A stretch of 38,492 bases of DNA from a virus: positions 1-38,492 of the IMG/VR virus record IMGVR_UViG_3300017917_004839, one strand, 5' to 3'. The notes beneath the pieces were generated by a model. That model was not told where the DNA came from. It saw nothing but the letters and a program-made list of their open reading frames with translations, and did not search any database. Positions 14,782 to 26,800 of the stretch are shown here, in pieces. Made by a program: the position numbers and the translations under genes. Numbering within the stretch: the first letter of the stretch is position 1; each line of letters opens with the position of its first letter.

Positions 14782-15756
14782 TTAGGCCACAGATGTGGTA
14801 GCGGAAATAGTAATGGCGCCCCAGGAATTGCCAAGATAAGTGGTTTCTGGAGCCACATAGTTTACCACAGTTGTTGGACCTGAACCTGCTGCACCACCTG
14901 TGATGATTTCAGTAGAGCCCGGAGTGGCACTGGATGCGTTGATCCATGCAGTTGTGACAGTGAGTATAGCTGGAGTGGTGTTTGAATCCACTGCCATTTG
15001 CACTCTAATTGAGTCTGCGGTATAAGGTGCAGTATCTGCAGCCTGCTGATACACAGTGGTTGCAGTGGTTGTCAAATTATACCAACCTGTGGTTGTGGCC
15101 AGGGTAGAAGGAGTACCTGTACCACCGGATTTGGTAATGCCTGTGTAGGCTACACCGTTGATGGTGTGTGCTGTGTTGGCCCCACTCAAATAAATTATAC
15201 CAGCAAGAGTTGTAGCAAGGTCGTTCCACTCTGTGTCTGCTTCTGTGCCAGTGGTTGTTTTGGCCACTTGCCATTTGATCAGACCGCCGGAGTTGAAGAA
15301 ATATCGTGCAGCAGCAGCGTTGGCAAAGTTTATGGTGTGCGTGGTTGTAATAGTCCAGGCAGTATTGGGTGTGTTGGTTGCTTGCCACCATGTGCCTGTG
15401 GCAGGGCTGATGGTTGCACCAGAAGTAGCAGCATTTGCTCTGTTGGCAAACAAATTTGTTAGGTCTGTAGCCACGTTGTTCAAAATAGTAATGGTGTTAC
15501 CGGCAACTGGTGCTGTTCTTGATGTGATTGTGACTCCAGTATGGTTACCAATTGAAGTGATTCGGTTGACCAGGTCTGCCCAGGAAGTAGCTGTAACTGT
15601 TCCGCCTACAGCCACTGTGTTCAAGGTAGTTGATTGGCCATATCCATAGTTGCCTGCACCTGCGCCCCAGATAGCATTGACGTTGCCGTTAGCTGTGTTG
15701 GCCGCAAAACCATTGTAATCTGTTGCTTCTATTAGTCCGCCTACTGAATATGTCAT
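14782..15756 (-). CDS. Phage tail-fibre-associated structural protein
   Basis: The 324-aa protein is rich in Thr, Ala, Asn and Gly and poor in charged residues. It starts MTYSVGGLIEATDYNGFAA and continues with AIWGAGAGNYGYGQSTTLN and GTVTATSWADLVNRITSIG, then ARYFFNSGGLIKW. I recognise this N-terminal order (I-x-A-x-DYN, W-G-x-G-x-x-x-x-GYGQ, TATxWAxL) from uncharacterised virion proteins of T4-like environmental phages. It has no coiled coil or enzymatic motif. A GGGA Shine-Dalgarno sequence lies about 9 nt before the ATG. It is the last gene before the terminator and is probably co-expressed with the 429-aa fibre upstream. The exact position in the virion is unknown. Confidence 0.75.
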   Translation of the reverse strand: MTYSVGGLIEATDYNGFAANTANGNVNAIWGAGAGNYGYGQSTTLNTVAVGGTVTATSWADLVNRITSIGNHTGVTITSRTAPVAGNTITILNNVATDLTNLFANRANAATSGATISPATGTWWQATNTPNTAWTITTTHTINFANAAAARYFFNSGGLIKWQVAKTTTGTEADTEWNDLATTLAGIIYLSGANTAHTINGVAYTGITKSGGTGTPSTLATTTGWYNLTTTATTVYQQAADTAPYTADSIRVQMAVDSNTTPAILTVTTAWINASSATPGSTEIITGGAAGSGPTTVVNYVAPETTYLGNSWGAITISATTSVA

Positions 15757-15769
15757 TGTCTTTTCCCAA

Positions 15770-17059
15770 TTATTTGATTGTTACAATTGCTTCAACCAAC
15801 CCGTAATCTGCATTTGTTTTGTTGTCCAAACTACGACCAATCACGTTGAATGCCGTTGCTTCGCCAGGTTTGGCAGCTCTTGCATAGCCATTGCCTGCAG
15901 AAACCAATCTGTCACCTTTGTTGATTACGCCAACTACTTTTACAGGGACTCGACCTGTCATTGCAACCGGTGGATGTGTTTCGTCTGAACCAGCGTTACT
16001 ATTCATCAAATAAGCTGCTCTTGTACTTATGACACCGAACACAGCATCGCTTAATTCGCCAGTTACTTTGGTGATTTCTGCCGTGCCGCCCAGCTCAACC
16101 ACAGTGCCTGCTTCAAGTATTTCGTCGGCAGCAAAGCGTTCTGCTACGTCTGCATAGTTGGCATTGACTTGGTTACCAGCCACTGTACCATTGGCGCCGT
16201 AAATTGTGAGTGCTGTGGTAGGAACGCCGCCGACATTTACAGAGAAATTCAAGTTTTGATTGGTGGTTTGGTTGGCCAGTGTTACTACACCAGCACCACT
16301 CACACTGATTTTTGCATCTTGATCAAGTCCCACAGTAAGACCTGAATCATTGAGCACACCCAATGTGCCAGATGTGGTATCGTTGCTGGTTGAGCTCAAG
16401 AAGCCTGTGGAGTCGATGCCATCCAGTAGTTGACTGTCTGTTGCAGTGCCCTGGAACAGTGGAGTTTGACCTCCCACAGTGGTAGCCATGGTCATACCCG
16501 GACGAACTGTGGTAAAACCTGTAATGGCAGACTGAGGAGTAAATGTAGCATCTTTGCTCATGATGGCCACTACAGCATCTTCCACAAAGAATTTGATAAC
16601 AACGTGGCTGACGGCAGTGTTGTCAACAATGGTGTCAACAATGGCACCTGTGGTTCCTGTGCCAGCAGTAAATGCAGGACCTACCAGCAACCAAGTGGTA
16701 CCTGTGTACACTTTGAGCTGTGCGTTGACAGTGTCGTACCAAAGGTCACCGGATTCGCTGATTGCGCCGCTGGGTGCTGATGCACTGCTGGTGGCTCCAC
16801 CAATTCGTTTCCATGCACTTCCATTGTACACATTCAATATACCATTACCTGAATCCCACCAGATCTGACCTGTGAGTGGGGCGCTGGGTGCTGTGGTGTT
16901 GGCAGCATTTTCCAACAGGTGTATGAAGTTTTCGTCTAGAAATTCTCCGTAGCCAGCGTAGTTCTTACCAACCAGGGTCATTGAACTAGATGTGTTAATG
17001 GTACCGTCTGCAATAGTTGCAAATATAGAACCATTAGTAAGGTTAATTGTATATGCCAT
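15770..17059 (-). CDS. Tail fibre protein
   Basis: The 429-aa protein starts MAYTINLTNGSIFATIADG. It then has two tandem copies of a short fibre repeat (TGQIWWDSGNGILNVYNGSAW at about 63-83 and SGDLWYDTVNAQLKVYTGTTW at about 102-122, each a W(W/Y)D...L.VY.G..W unit). The centre has a VGGQTPLFQGTATDSQLLDG collar-like segment. The C-terminal part (NANYADVAERFAADE, EAGTVVELGG, then TGRVPVKVVGVINKGD) is a domain common at the ends of phage fibres. It should take part in host recognition. A GGAG lies about 9 nt upstream and a late-promoter-like AATAAATA lies about 25 nt upstream. A short duplication encodes IVDT-IVDN near 16620-16645. Confidence 0.85.
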   Translation of the reverse strand: MAYTINLTNGSIFATIADGTINTSSSMTLVGKNYAGYGEFLDENFIHLLENAANTTAPSAPLTGQIWWDSGNGILNVYNGSAWKRIGGATSSASAPSGAISESGDLWYDTVNAQLKVYTGTTWLLVGPAFTAGTGTTGAIVDTIVDNTAVSHVVIKFFVEDAVVAIMSKDATFTPQSAITGFTTVRPGMTMATTVGGQTPLFQGTATDSQLLDGIDSTGFLSSTSNDTTSGTLGVLNDSGLTVGLDQDAKISVSGAGVVTLANQTTNQNLNFSVNVGGVPTTALTIYGANGTVAGNQVNANYADVAERFAADEILEAGTVVELGGTAEITKVTGELSDAVFGVISTRAAYLMNSNAGSDETHPPVAMTGRVPVKVVGVINKGDRLVSAGNGYARAAKPGEATAFNVIGRSLDNKTNADYGLVEAIVTIK

Positions 17060-17081
17060 TTGGGTTACTCCGTCCTAACTT

Positions 17082-17093
17082 TATTTATTTACC
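17082..17093 (-). promoter_or_regulatory. T4 late-promoter-like motif before the tail fibre gene
   Basis: The minus strand reads GGTAAATAAATA here. The embedded AATAAATA (17089-17082) matches TATAAATA at 7 of 8 positions. It lies in the 49-nt gap between the 201-aa gene and the tail fibre start. Whether a T4-like late sigma factor is used cannot be seen in this window. Confidence 0.45.
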
Positions 17094-17108
17094 GATAATC
17101 TATACATA

Positions 17109-17714
17109 TTACGCCTGGCTCAAATTGGTCAAAGTTTGAATGCGCAGGGTATAGTCAATTTGAATTTGACGGTTCAAACTTTTTTGCACAGGGTGAAAAA
17201 TTACATGTGTAATCAGTCGTAGATTTGTTGCTGATCCGTTCCAGCATTTGAGACCTAATTCATCAAACACATATTCGCCGTTGAAATTGGTCGAATTGTC
17301 AAAGGCTTGTTGTCCTGCAGGTTCTCCGTAGTCTAGCAAACAACTAACCAAAATATCAGTATAAACTTTGCCTGTGGTGTGCAGCACAGTCATTTTATTG
17401 TTGGCTGCGTCAGTATTTGCACTGGAATTATCGTCCACTACTTTGGCATAGGTTTCGTTGTACAAGTCAGCATTTTGACCAGTAGTGTTTGGGGGGAGAT
17501 AGGTAATGACACCAGTTGGATCCACAGAACTGCCACCGTTGCCAAATGCCATGAGATATATCCAACCCACATCGCGATTACTCAGCGTTTGAGCCATGGC
17601 AATAGAAATGTTTTCGTAATGAATAGCGTTCTTTTTGTCAACAATGACCTCGCCTGTGTTAGGGTCAAATATTTTTACAAAGCCTTCAATTTTGGCCAAT
17701 CCGGGCTGAATCAT
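17109..17714 (-). CDS. Phage virion structural protein, unknown exact role
   Basis: The 201-aa protein starts MIQPGLAKIEGFVKIFDPNT and continues with EVIVDKKNAIHYENISIAMA, then a VGWIYLMAFGNGGSSVDPTG region and a C-terminal VIFHPVQKSLNRQIQIDYTLR. Similar proteins lie near fibre and baseplate genes in T4-like phages; I do not know their position in the particle. The start ATG overlaps the stop of the 52-aa gene as ATGA (17711-17714). Its N-terminal motif E-G-F-V-(K/R)-I-F-D-P-N-T is repeated in that small gene, so both products may bind the same partner. Confidence 0.75.
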   Translation of the reverse strand: MIQPGLAKIEGFVKIFDPNTGEVIVDKKNAIHYENISIAMAQTLSNRDVGWIYLMAFGNGGSSVDPTGVITYLPPNTTGQNADLYNETYAKVVDDNSSANTDAANNKMTVLHTTGKVYTDILVSCLLDYGEPAGQQAFDNSTNFNGEYVFDELGLKCWNGSATNLRLITHVIFHPVQKSLNRQIQIDYTLRIQTLTNLSQA

Positions 17715-17869
17715 GCTCGTTTCTCCACAAATTTCTCTTTGGTGTTTGGATCAAAAATACGCACAAAACCTTCGACACTGATACTACCAGTCTCATTTGG
17801 CTTTTTGAGCGGCTTTGTTTGTTCCACAACCTGTTGCACAGGCTGTTTTTGGTTGTTTGTTTGAGTCAT
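17711..17869 (-). CDS. Small 52-aa gene sharing the EGFVxIFDPNT motif with its neighbour
   Basis: A 52-codon frame runs from ATG 17869 to TGA 17711. It begins MTQTNNQKQPVQQVVEQTKP, a polar N-terminus rich in Gln, and ends with VEGFVRIFDPNTKEKFVEKR followed by A. The second half aligns with residues 9-28 of the 201-aa protein (IEGFVKIFDPNTGEVIVDKK). The strong amino-acid similarity, the ATGA overlap with the next start and the 17-nt gap to the preceding stop show that this is a real gene and not a chance frame. AGG and a GGTAAATA motif precede it. Its role is unknown. It could be a mini-version or docking peptide for the same structural partner. Confidence 0.8.
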   Translation of the reverse strand: MTQTNNQKQPVQQVVEQTKPLKKPNETGSISVEGFVRIFDPNTKEKFVEKRA

Positions 17870-17873
17870 GGAT

Positions 17874-17881
17874 TATTTACC
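17874..17881 (-). promoter_or_regulatory. Late-promoter-like GGTAAATA before the 52-aa gene
   Basis: GGTAAATA (17881-17874 on the minus strand) matches TATAAATA at 6 of 8 positions and ends 4 nt before the ATG at 17869. It could start a leaderless transcript, or may only be AT-rich spacer. Confidence 0.25.
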
Positions 17882-17886
17882 TAGTT

Positions 17887-20800
17887 TTACAGCCCTCTCA
17901 AGAACCTTGCTGCCTGTGTATTGGTATCTTGCAATGCCACACCGTTGCTGGGGGTATTGACTCCAGGCTCATACCAGTTTACGCCGCGGCGCACAAGTAT
18001 GGTAATGCCTACGCCTTCGGGCGGGGCCGTATCAAAATCAACACTTACAGGGCTGCTGCCTACAACATCATAACCATCTAATATTCTTGTGCCGCCAACA
18101 TACACTTCCACGGCTTCTACCAACAAAGTGCTGTCGGTGTCATCGAACGATATATTGGTAGCGTAGAAAGTGGTTGTAGATCCGTCGCCCAAGAACGAGT
18201 TGCTGACCACATAGTTTTGGAACTCAGCCGGCATGATTTGTCCACGGCCCATGGCATATACTGTGGATCCCACAGCATGTTCATCAACTGCGGTGCCTGC
18301 TGTACCACGACGCAAACTGCTGACTGTGTTGTTTACAATGTCTCTTTCACGATACATGATTCGCTCGCCGCCAATGGTCAGTACACCCCAAATATTGGCT
18401 TCCACATTGGGTTGATCGAGTGCGCCAGCATTTTCCACATAAATTATGTCATCACCCAACTCCAATGTTTGAGTGAGCACTGTGGTAGCATTGGGAGTGA
18501 TTCTATAGGTGGCCTGCAGACCTCGCATGTCTTGGAAAATTCGGAAAGCCATGGCATTGGGTACCACACTGTCGGTAAATTGAGTAATCATTACCACATC
18601 AGTTGCTGTTAAAAGGCCACTAGCCAGTATGATTTCATCGTTGACAATGGTGTAATCATCGCCGTAGAACAGTCTAAATCCGTTGAGAGTCACAACCAAT
18701 CGACTGGGATCCACAATAGTTCGGCCCAGGAATAGGTCGTTGTTGGTAACAATAATACCTGCAGAGTAATCAAAGCTGCCCGGAGCATCATTTACAGTGC
18801 CAGTGTCAAAATTGGTCGAATCATATCCTTCAGCAGCAATTGCACCCGACGACACTGGTCCCACATACACAGTGGTCAAAATATCTTGTTGTCGAGTGTC
18901 GTTCCAAGTGGTCACTGCAATTACATCTCCTGCCACAGGTATCAATCCCTGTGTTGTGTCTATAAACAGTTGAGAACCACCAGTGATTCTGGCCTGAGTA
19001 TTGGTAGTAACAGCAATCAAAATTCTTTCGCCTGTGGCGGGAGGTACGGCAAAAGAAACTTGTCTGTTGCCACCAGTGAACGGATCCACAGTAAAATCAA
19101 CACCCAGTGTTTGTGGTATATCGTTGATGTATACCGACACTTCGTTGTCGGCAATCAAAGCTTGACTAAATCCCAAACGAGTTGGCAATTCGTATCCAGA
19201 ACTGCCATCAGCATAGTATTCTACCCCCGATGCAGTTCTAGCACGCACACCATTCACTGTAACAATCATGTTAGCAGGGTTGGTATAAGCCATGCTGTTG
19301 TCCAAATCAAACAGTGTAGTTGATCCGTCGGCTATGATATATTGAGTAGTTGGACTGCTCCAGCTGTAGTTGACGGTGGTAGAATCAATGGTTGTTGGTC
19401 CTAGCACATAAATTGTCACTACATCGTTGCTAGTGAATGTAGTTGCAAAATCTATCACTGTGGTATTGTTTGTTCCAGCTGTGAATGTGACCCCGGTATA
19501 TTTGGAACCATTGACCCAAACATCTACTTCCTGAATCAGTGAGTACTGTACAGGAACAGTTACTGAATCACCGATATCGTTGCCAGCGTATACTTGTTTG
19601 AACAGTTGATTGCCGCCTCCCACTCCAAACGCAGTCACTTCTACGGAATCGCCCACCGAATATCCGTTGATCAGAGTAAATGTTTGTGCAGGCCAATTAA
19701 CTGTGTAGTCAACATTTTCATATAGAGCAACACCAGTGGAAACATTGACCAAACTCAAAGACACCAAATCTGCAACCTGTTGATACCATGAATCAAAACT
19801 GAATGTTTGAGGCACGGTATCTGTGACCACCGCACCAGAATATGTTTGGAATCCGTGACCATTTTGTGCCCAGTCAGATCCGGGTCTGGTATAAACACGC
19901 ATGTCCAGTGTGTCAAATTCAGATCCTGGTACCAATTCTTCCGGAGCAAAACTGCTGTAAGTGTCAATATAGGCGCCGCCATCTACATTGATATCTGTGG
20001 GGCGTGTGCCCAGATAGATGTCTAAATATTCACTTTCATAGATAGCATCTAAAATACCTGGATCATAGGTTGGGAATCCGCCTGGTCCATAGCTGATATT
20101 GTCAAACACATTTATGTCGTAGTTGCCAACATCAAAACCAGTGTTTTGATTAAATTCAACACCTTTAACCTGCACGCCTGGATATTCAACACCGTCAACC
20201 AGCAGTGGTAGTTGTAGACCTGGCTCATTGGGTGTGGATGTGTAATAGCCCATGGTTCTATCAACGCCGTTTAGATCCCCGGCTGGAACCTGTGTCCAGT
20301 CTGCAATATCAAATTCTGCACTTTGCACTGTTGCATCGGCCGACCAAACACGGTTGTTGTATCTAACCTGTGTGCCTTGCGGATAGTTAACATTGGGCTG
20401 CCATTCAACAATGGTTGAATTATATTGATATCTATCGTATTTGATTGTGGTTTTGATAGAACGCACCAGCCCATTGCCCATGACAGCATATGCTTTGGCG
20501 CCAGTACCGTTGCCGCCTGTGATAGTGATGACTGGTGTGGTACGATAACCTTGGCCTGGATTGATCACGTTAATTGCTACTACCTGACCAGCACTGTTGA
20601 TCACTGCTGTCATTTCAGCAAGCACCACAGCATCACCAGAAACTGTGACTTCTGGAGGCGAAGTATAACCTGAGCCACCGTTGATTATTTCAACTTCGCT
20701 GATGCTTAACAAGTAATTGTTGTACCAATCCAGCCATGGTCGTTTTGTCCAAATTTCAGCATCGGATGCCGCATCAGATATACTGCTGGCAGTTCCTGTA

Positions 20801-23800
20801 CCTACTGCGGTACTCTGATCATAAGGCAACAAAATAGGACTTATATACTGCGGAATTTCCAGTAATCGATCGTAATAACTGGGATTATCAAAGTCGGTCA
20901 TTTGCCCAGCATATTCATCAGATCCGTCATAGGTCAGTTGGAATTCACGAATCTGTACGTGGTAAGGCTTGACTTCTTGGATATAGTCTAACACAAAATC
21001 TTGATTGTCTTGTCTGAATACCTGGAATGGTAGCAGTCTACGAATCTTGTGATTGACATCAATCAAACTGGTTTTTGTCAACCATTCTGGAGCTTGGAAT
21101 TCTGTGAGAATGTAATTGAACATCAATATCAGAGCACGATTGCGTTCAACAGCAAGTTCGCCTATGAACAATTCTTCGTTGATGGCTCTGATAATAAATC
21201 TGGTTTCGATCACTGGTTCTTCGTCAAAGAATTGTGCATCAAATACTTCTACATCAAATCCAAATCTACCAATGGCATAATCCCAAAGTTCTTGTTTGAA
21301 TTCAATGGTTCCGTCTTCCAATCCCACACGGTTCCAACCATCTAGGGTGCGTAGGTAAATTTCAAACTTGCCTTGCGCATTGGCGGTGACTTTGACACTG
21401 GCGCCCACAGGTGTGGTCAGTGCTATAGATGCCAGGGCGCTGTAGTTTGGTACTTCGTTAACTGGCACCACAGACGAATTATATCCTGGGTCATACCAGT
21501 TAATGTAATTCCAATACTGTCTGGTATCGTAGTTTTGCACTCGTGTCAGCAGTGTGGTTCTTTCAAGATTGCCCAAAATGTTGTTGGTTTGAGTCACAGT
21601 ATAAATGGACCATAAACCATTGTAATTGCTATCAGTTGTTACCAAATACTTGTAGCCCAGGGGCACTTCATAAAGATCTTGGTAACTGAGTTCAGCCAAG
21701 TTGGCCACTTTCTTGTTCCATTCTCCACTGGCTGCGGTGGGCTCGGGCTCGCTGCTGTTGAGCAAAGTAAACGATCTACTTTCAGAAATTGGATATTTTG
21801 CCATTACAGAGTTGGCATATTCAAGATAGTTTTGTAAAGCACCAAATCTGTCCAAGAACATGCTCTGTCTAGGGCGGAATTGTACTCCGTATCTTTCGGC
21901 TGGACTTAAAGTTATATCCGGAACTGGAGCACCCACATTGTTTACTCCACAGAAACTGTCCTGTAATTTTCTATACAAACCAGCACTGATAAAACTGTTG
22001 GGATCATCTTGAGCAATCAACTCGTATTCAGTGTGAATATTGTCTTCGGTGTATTCACGATCATATTCAATGTGGATAATAGTATCTGCAGCACTGATAA
22101 ATTCTAATCCGTTGTAGATTGCAAAACTGTCAGCTGTCAACGGTGCAATGTAAGGTATACCTGAACTTCTTGGACTTTCAATATAACGTGCAATACCAAC
22201 AGTGCTCAAAGTTTTGCCAGCAGCAGTATTGATGGTATCTAGACCTGACACCCAGAAATAGTATTGAGTTGTAAAAATACCTTGCTGATTCAATCTTGAA
22301 GTAACTGTATAGTTTTGATTGTTGAGTGGCTGACCTGGTCCAGTGTAATTGGCTGGCGGTACATCGCTTTCAATCCACTGAAACACTTCTACTCGACTGC
22401 CAGGAAACAGTTGTGCCCAACGTCGGCTGGCATACACAATGTCATTTTGATTGGGATCTATAAACCTTACAGAACTGATATCCCACCAAATTTGGCCCAG
22501 ATGTTCTTCGCCCCAAAAATTACCGTTGTTGTTCAAATTGCCTACATTGTATTTTGCTGGGTCATCTGAACCAATGAAATCAATGTTTTGGCGTGCCACA
22601 CCCAAGATTTTACCTTGCAGTGGGTTGATAAAATCAAAGAAATAAGTCTTTGACGACTGTAGCTTGTCGTACATGAACACAGAGTTGATCAAATTGACAT
22701 CTGCCACCGGAGCCTGAATGTGTATTGGTACCCAAGTTGGTTTGTTGTTGGGGTTTTCAAACACACTGACTCTGCCATAATTAGCAGCACTGTCACCTAG
22801 GTCGCTGCCAGGAGAACCCACCAACAATCTTCCCGATTTGTAACTCAGTGCTGATCCCCATAGATCTAGTGTGGCCACACCTGTGTTGTAAATTTGTTGG
22901 CCAAATACAAATTTTCCAGGGTTGGTCACAGATGATTGTGCACTGGGCAAAAAGTCATAAGAGTAAACCACACCAGAATTGAACACATTGTTTGAGAAGG
23001 TTGTGCTCTTGTCATCAAAGAAAGTTGTTTCGTTGTCAAAGGTGTTGGGTTCGTAAACATTGCCATTGGGTGCTCCAACTACCAAAGTAGTGGCATCGCT
23101 GGACACTGTGACAGCAGATCCAAATCTAGCGTATTCTGTAGCATTGGGACTAACAATGGTCTGAGCAAACGCAAAGGTATCAAACCCTATGTCATTGAAC
23201 GCAGTGCCCACAAATCCTGGTAATACTTGCAACTTGTCAAACTCTGTGGCTGCTTCAGAATTAATCACAGAAATGGTCAGCAAACCACCTGCCACCGAAG
23301 AAGTAACATTGGGAATGCCAGATGTATTGATTGCAGTAGACAATCCAGCTATGGTATTGTTGGGCGCAGATGGCACAGCAACTTCTTGATTGTTGATTCT
23401 TATGGTATCACCAGCTGTCAAGGCAGGATTGGAATTTTTGGATGTAATCACTCCATACAGTCTAGACTGATTTACTCGGCGTTCTGTGCTGCCAGCCTGT
23501 ATCAATATTGATCCATCGGTGGGACTGCCAATATACAAACTGCAATTTGTAGGACAAACATCCATGGCATAACCGTACTGAGCTTGATCAAACGGGGTAG
23601 CAGCAGTAAGCTTTTGTATCTTTGTGAAGATATTGTTTTCAATTTCTACAACATCACCAACATTAAGCTCAAGGTCTGCAGACAGCACTACACTATTACC
23701 AACCACAGAGAATTGCCCGTTGATAAACTGTGCTGAGTTTTGCAGATATTGACCATTCAATATCACAGACACTGGTTCAATAAAGTTGTTTGGCAATGTG

Positions 23801-26800
23801 AATGTTTTGTCAGCAGTGTCTTCAACAATATATTCTATTACTCCGCGATCAAACACGTATGCAGCACCGCTGGTGCTGACTGTGGCCGAATCATCTCTGA
23901 TGGCTCCAACAATGATACCGCGGGCGTCAGCGGTTTCTGTAACACTGGATCCAAAACCAGCATTCAACGCCAGCCCTGGCACAGTCAGTGTATCTACATA
24001 CACAAATTGTGTTTTGGCAGAAACTGTGATGGTAGCTCCAGCAGCTGGTACAGTATTAAAAACTAGATCTAGATTGTATAGTGCACTGTCGGAGTTGAAA
24101 TCGTAATCAACATAGGGTCTTTGTAGCACACCGTCTACAGTGACAGATATTGACCAGATATCCACAGCATTGTAGAGATAAGGACTCAACGGGAAGATAT
24201 AGTTATTGCCAACCCCGCTGCCTGAGAATGTAAACGACTCAATGCCATTATTGTCGTCTACTGCGGTGACTGTGATTGTCAAGTTGTTGGGCGCTCCTGG
24301 GGGAGTAGGTCCTGAATTGTCGGTACCAATGTTTGCACCCAAGATTGTAATTGTGTCGCCTGGTTGATAATCTGTTCCAGCCGACACCAAAGATACCGAG
24401 TATGTGCCTCTTGTGTTGGTGACTGTAAACTGAGCTCCGGATCCAATTCCAGATGTGAGGTCTTGTTCAATGCTGTAGTAGGTCTTATTGTCAATCTGCT
24501 GAATTTCCTTACGGAAAATCAACAAGGTCTGACCTTGGGGAGGTATTGTGTTCAGTACAACATTTGATCCGGTAATAACATAATCAGTTGCATATGTGAG
24601 CTGTTTGTTGTTGTATACCACGCTGATTTGTTCAGGCTCAGTAGAGTCAATAACAATGTTGTCTGCAAAAGAAAATATATTGCTGGTGCCATTGGTGGTG
24701 TATTTCACTGATTGGCTTTCCCAATCACGACGAGCAAAGGCATACACTTTGTTCACTCCGGGCGCACCAACAAACATCCAACGTTCATCTTTGCTAACTG
24801 ACACACTGTAGCCAAACTGTGCACCACCAAAATCCAGATCGGGCGGTACTAACAGTTGTCTTTGTTCAAAATCACCGCTGTTTTCTGGACGATTGATTAC
24901 AGTCGCATAACCCATATTGCTGTTGGAAGCACTGGCACCTGCTATACCCCAAACCAAATTACCAATGTCTACACTGTTGCCATAACCGCGCACACCGGTA
25001 GTGCCCAAAGTCAATATCGAACTGTTGGTGTACTGGTTAGCAGTGTCTCTTACATAGGTATATACAGCTCCTTCTGCGTCAACACTGGGAGCAGGAACAT
25101 AGCCTGGACTGCCTACCATAGCAATGGTATTGTTTTCGCCTTGTGCTATGCTTGAACCAAATAGACTGTTCTCTTCAGATGTATCAACGTTCAAATCTGT
25201 TTTGACTGCAAACGGTGGTTGTTTTTCTAAAACTACCCAACGACCTGTACCGTCGTTGTCCACCCAGGCCTTGTTCCCTGAAGTCAAATCATTGGCATAA
25301 CTGAGATTGATAATGTCGCTGGCCTGGGCCACACGCATGGTACGCAGCACAACTGAAATGCCTTTGCCAGACACAGTTTTGTTTAGCGACAGTTCAATTA
25401 TTATAGTATTGGCCGATGGCACTGCCAACACACGATATACACCGTCTACTGCTGAATCAAAAAATCTAATCACTGCCACATCATTGACAGACAATCCGTG
25501 CTTGCCTGAGAATTGTACCACGCTGGTAGAATTCAAATTGTTGCTGACCCTAGACACAAACCCAGGCACGCGAGTGCATCTAAACACTCCCCAATCATAG
25601 CTGTTGATCTTGGCAGCCCAAACTGTGGTTCCGATGCCAATGGTGTCAATTACTCCGGGAGCTAGACCAAGATTTCCATCCAAGGAAAACACTGTTACAT
25701 CAACATCATCTAAATTCACATAGCCAGCTGTGGGCAAGGCCACATCTTGAACTTGACCACTGGTTGTTGGCAAAATGTCCGTGCTGGGTATTTTGTAGCT
25801 TTGTCTCCACAAATCCTGCAACAGCACTGTTTGATCGGCCAAACTGCTTTGATCAGGATTGATTATTTGCACAGTGGCCGGATCAGCCTGTAGGTCGGCC
25901 TCGTTCAACCGAACTTCTATAAAACTTCGATTGGCATTGGCACCATATGTGCCTCTCAATACTGCCCAGTTTTCATAAAGATCATACTCAGCAGTTTCTT
26001 TGTCAGTTTTTGCATTGCCAAAAAGTCGAACACTGCGGATTGTACCTTTGTCTTTCAAGAACTGTTGATAAACATTGACCTGGCTAACATCGCTGAGGTT
26101 CAGCGATGCCATGTATTCTCTAGGTCTAAAGCCTATCAAACCATAAGCCACTAGATCTTGATCAGTTTCAAGGTTCGCTGAATCTACACTATAAGAATTC
26201 TGTAGCTGATTGCTGAGAGTAGGCAAGTTTTGCAACAGGCCTCGTTGAATTTTGGTATAATCGCTCTTTACCCAATCGGCATAATCAAATTCAGCTCTAG
26301 GTTGCACAATGTTTTGTGCCGACCAGTAGTTGTTTTTGTACAGTACAATTTCGCCCTTGGCATATTTGATATTGGGCTCCCACTCCCGTACAGTTCTGTC
26401 ATCGTTGAGAACAAAGCCCTGTGCATCAACTTGACCATTCCAATCAGCACTGACCGTTGCACTGATTGACACTCGGTTTTGTCTTGCGCCAGTTGTGGGA
26501 TCGTAGATCAAATCGTTGAAAATACTGGTGTTGTCCAGCACCACCATGTTTTCAAAACTGGTAAATCGCAGTTCCAGATAGCTAATGGTTTGCTGATTCA
26601 ACGAGGTAACTTTGAAAGTGTTGTCCAGTCTATCGACTACAAGATCGCGAACCGGTATGGTAGTGCGGTTCTGATCTAGAATATTGTTTTCAGGTGTTTG
26701 AGCTACCACGGTATCAATGATGCCTTCGGGGCTGACCACTGTCAACGAGAAAGCTGCAGGATTCAAGTTGATCACCGAACCTGGTTCCCAGCCTTGGTTG

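Noticed and set aside
16609-16645. Short tandem repeat (about 12 nt, two copies) in the tail fibre gene
   Set aside because: Two imperfect copies only, encoding IVDT-IVDN; too short for a phase-variation tract or an array.
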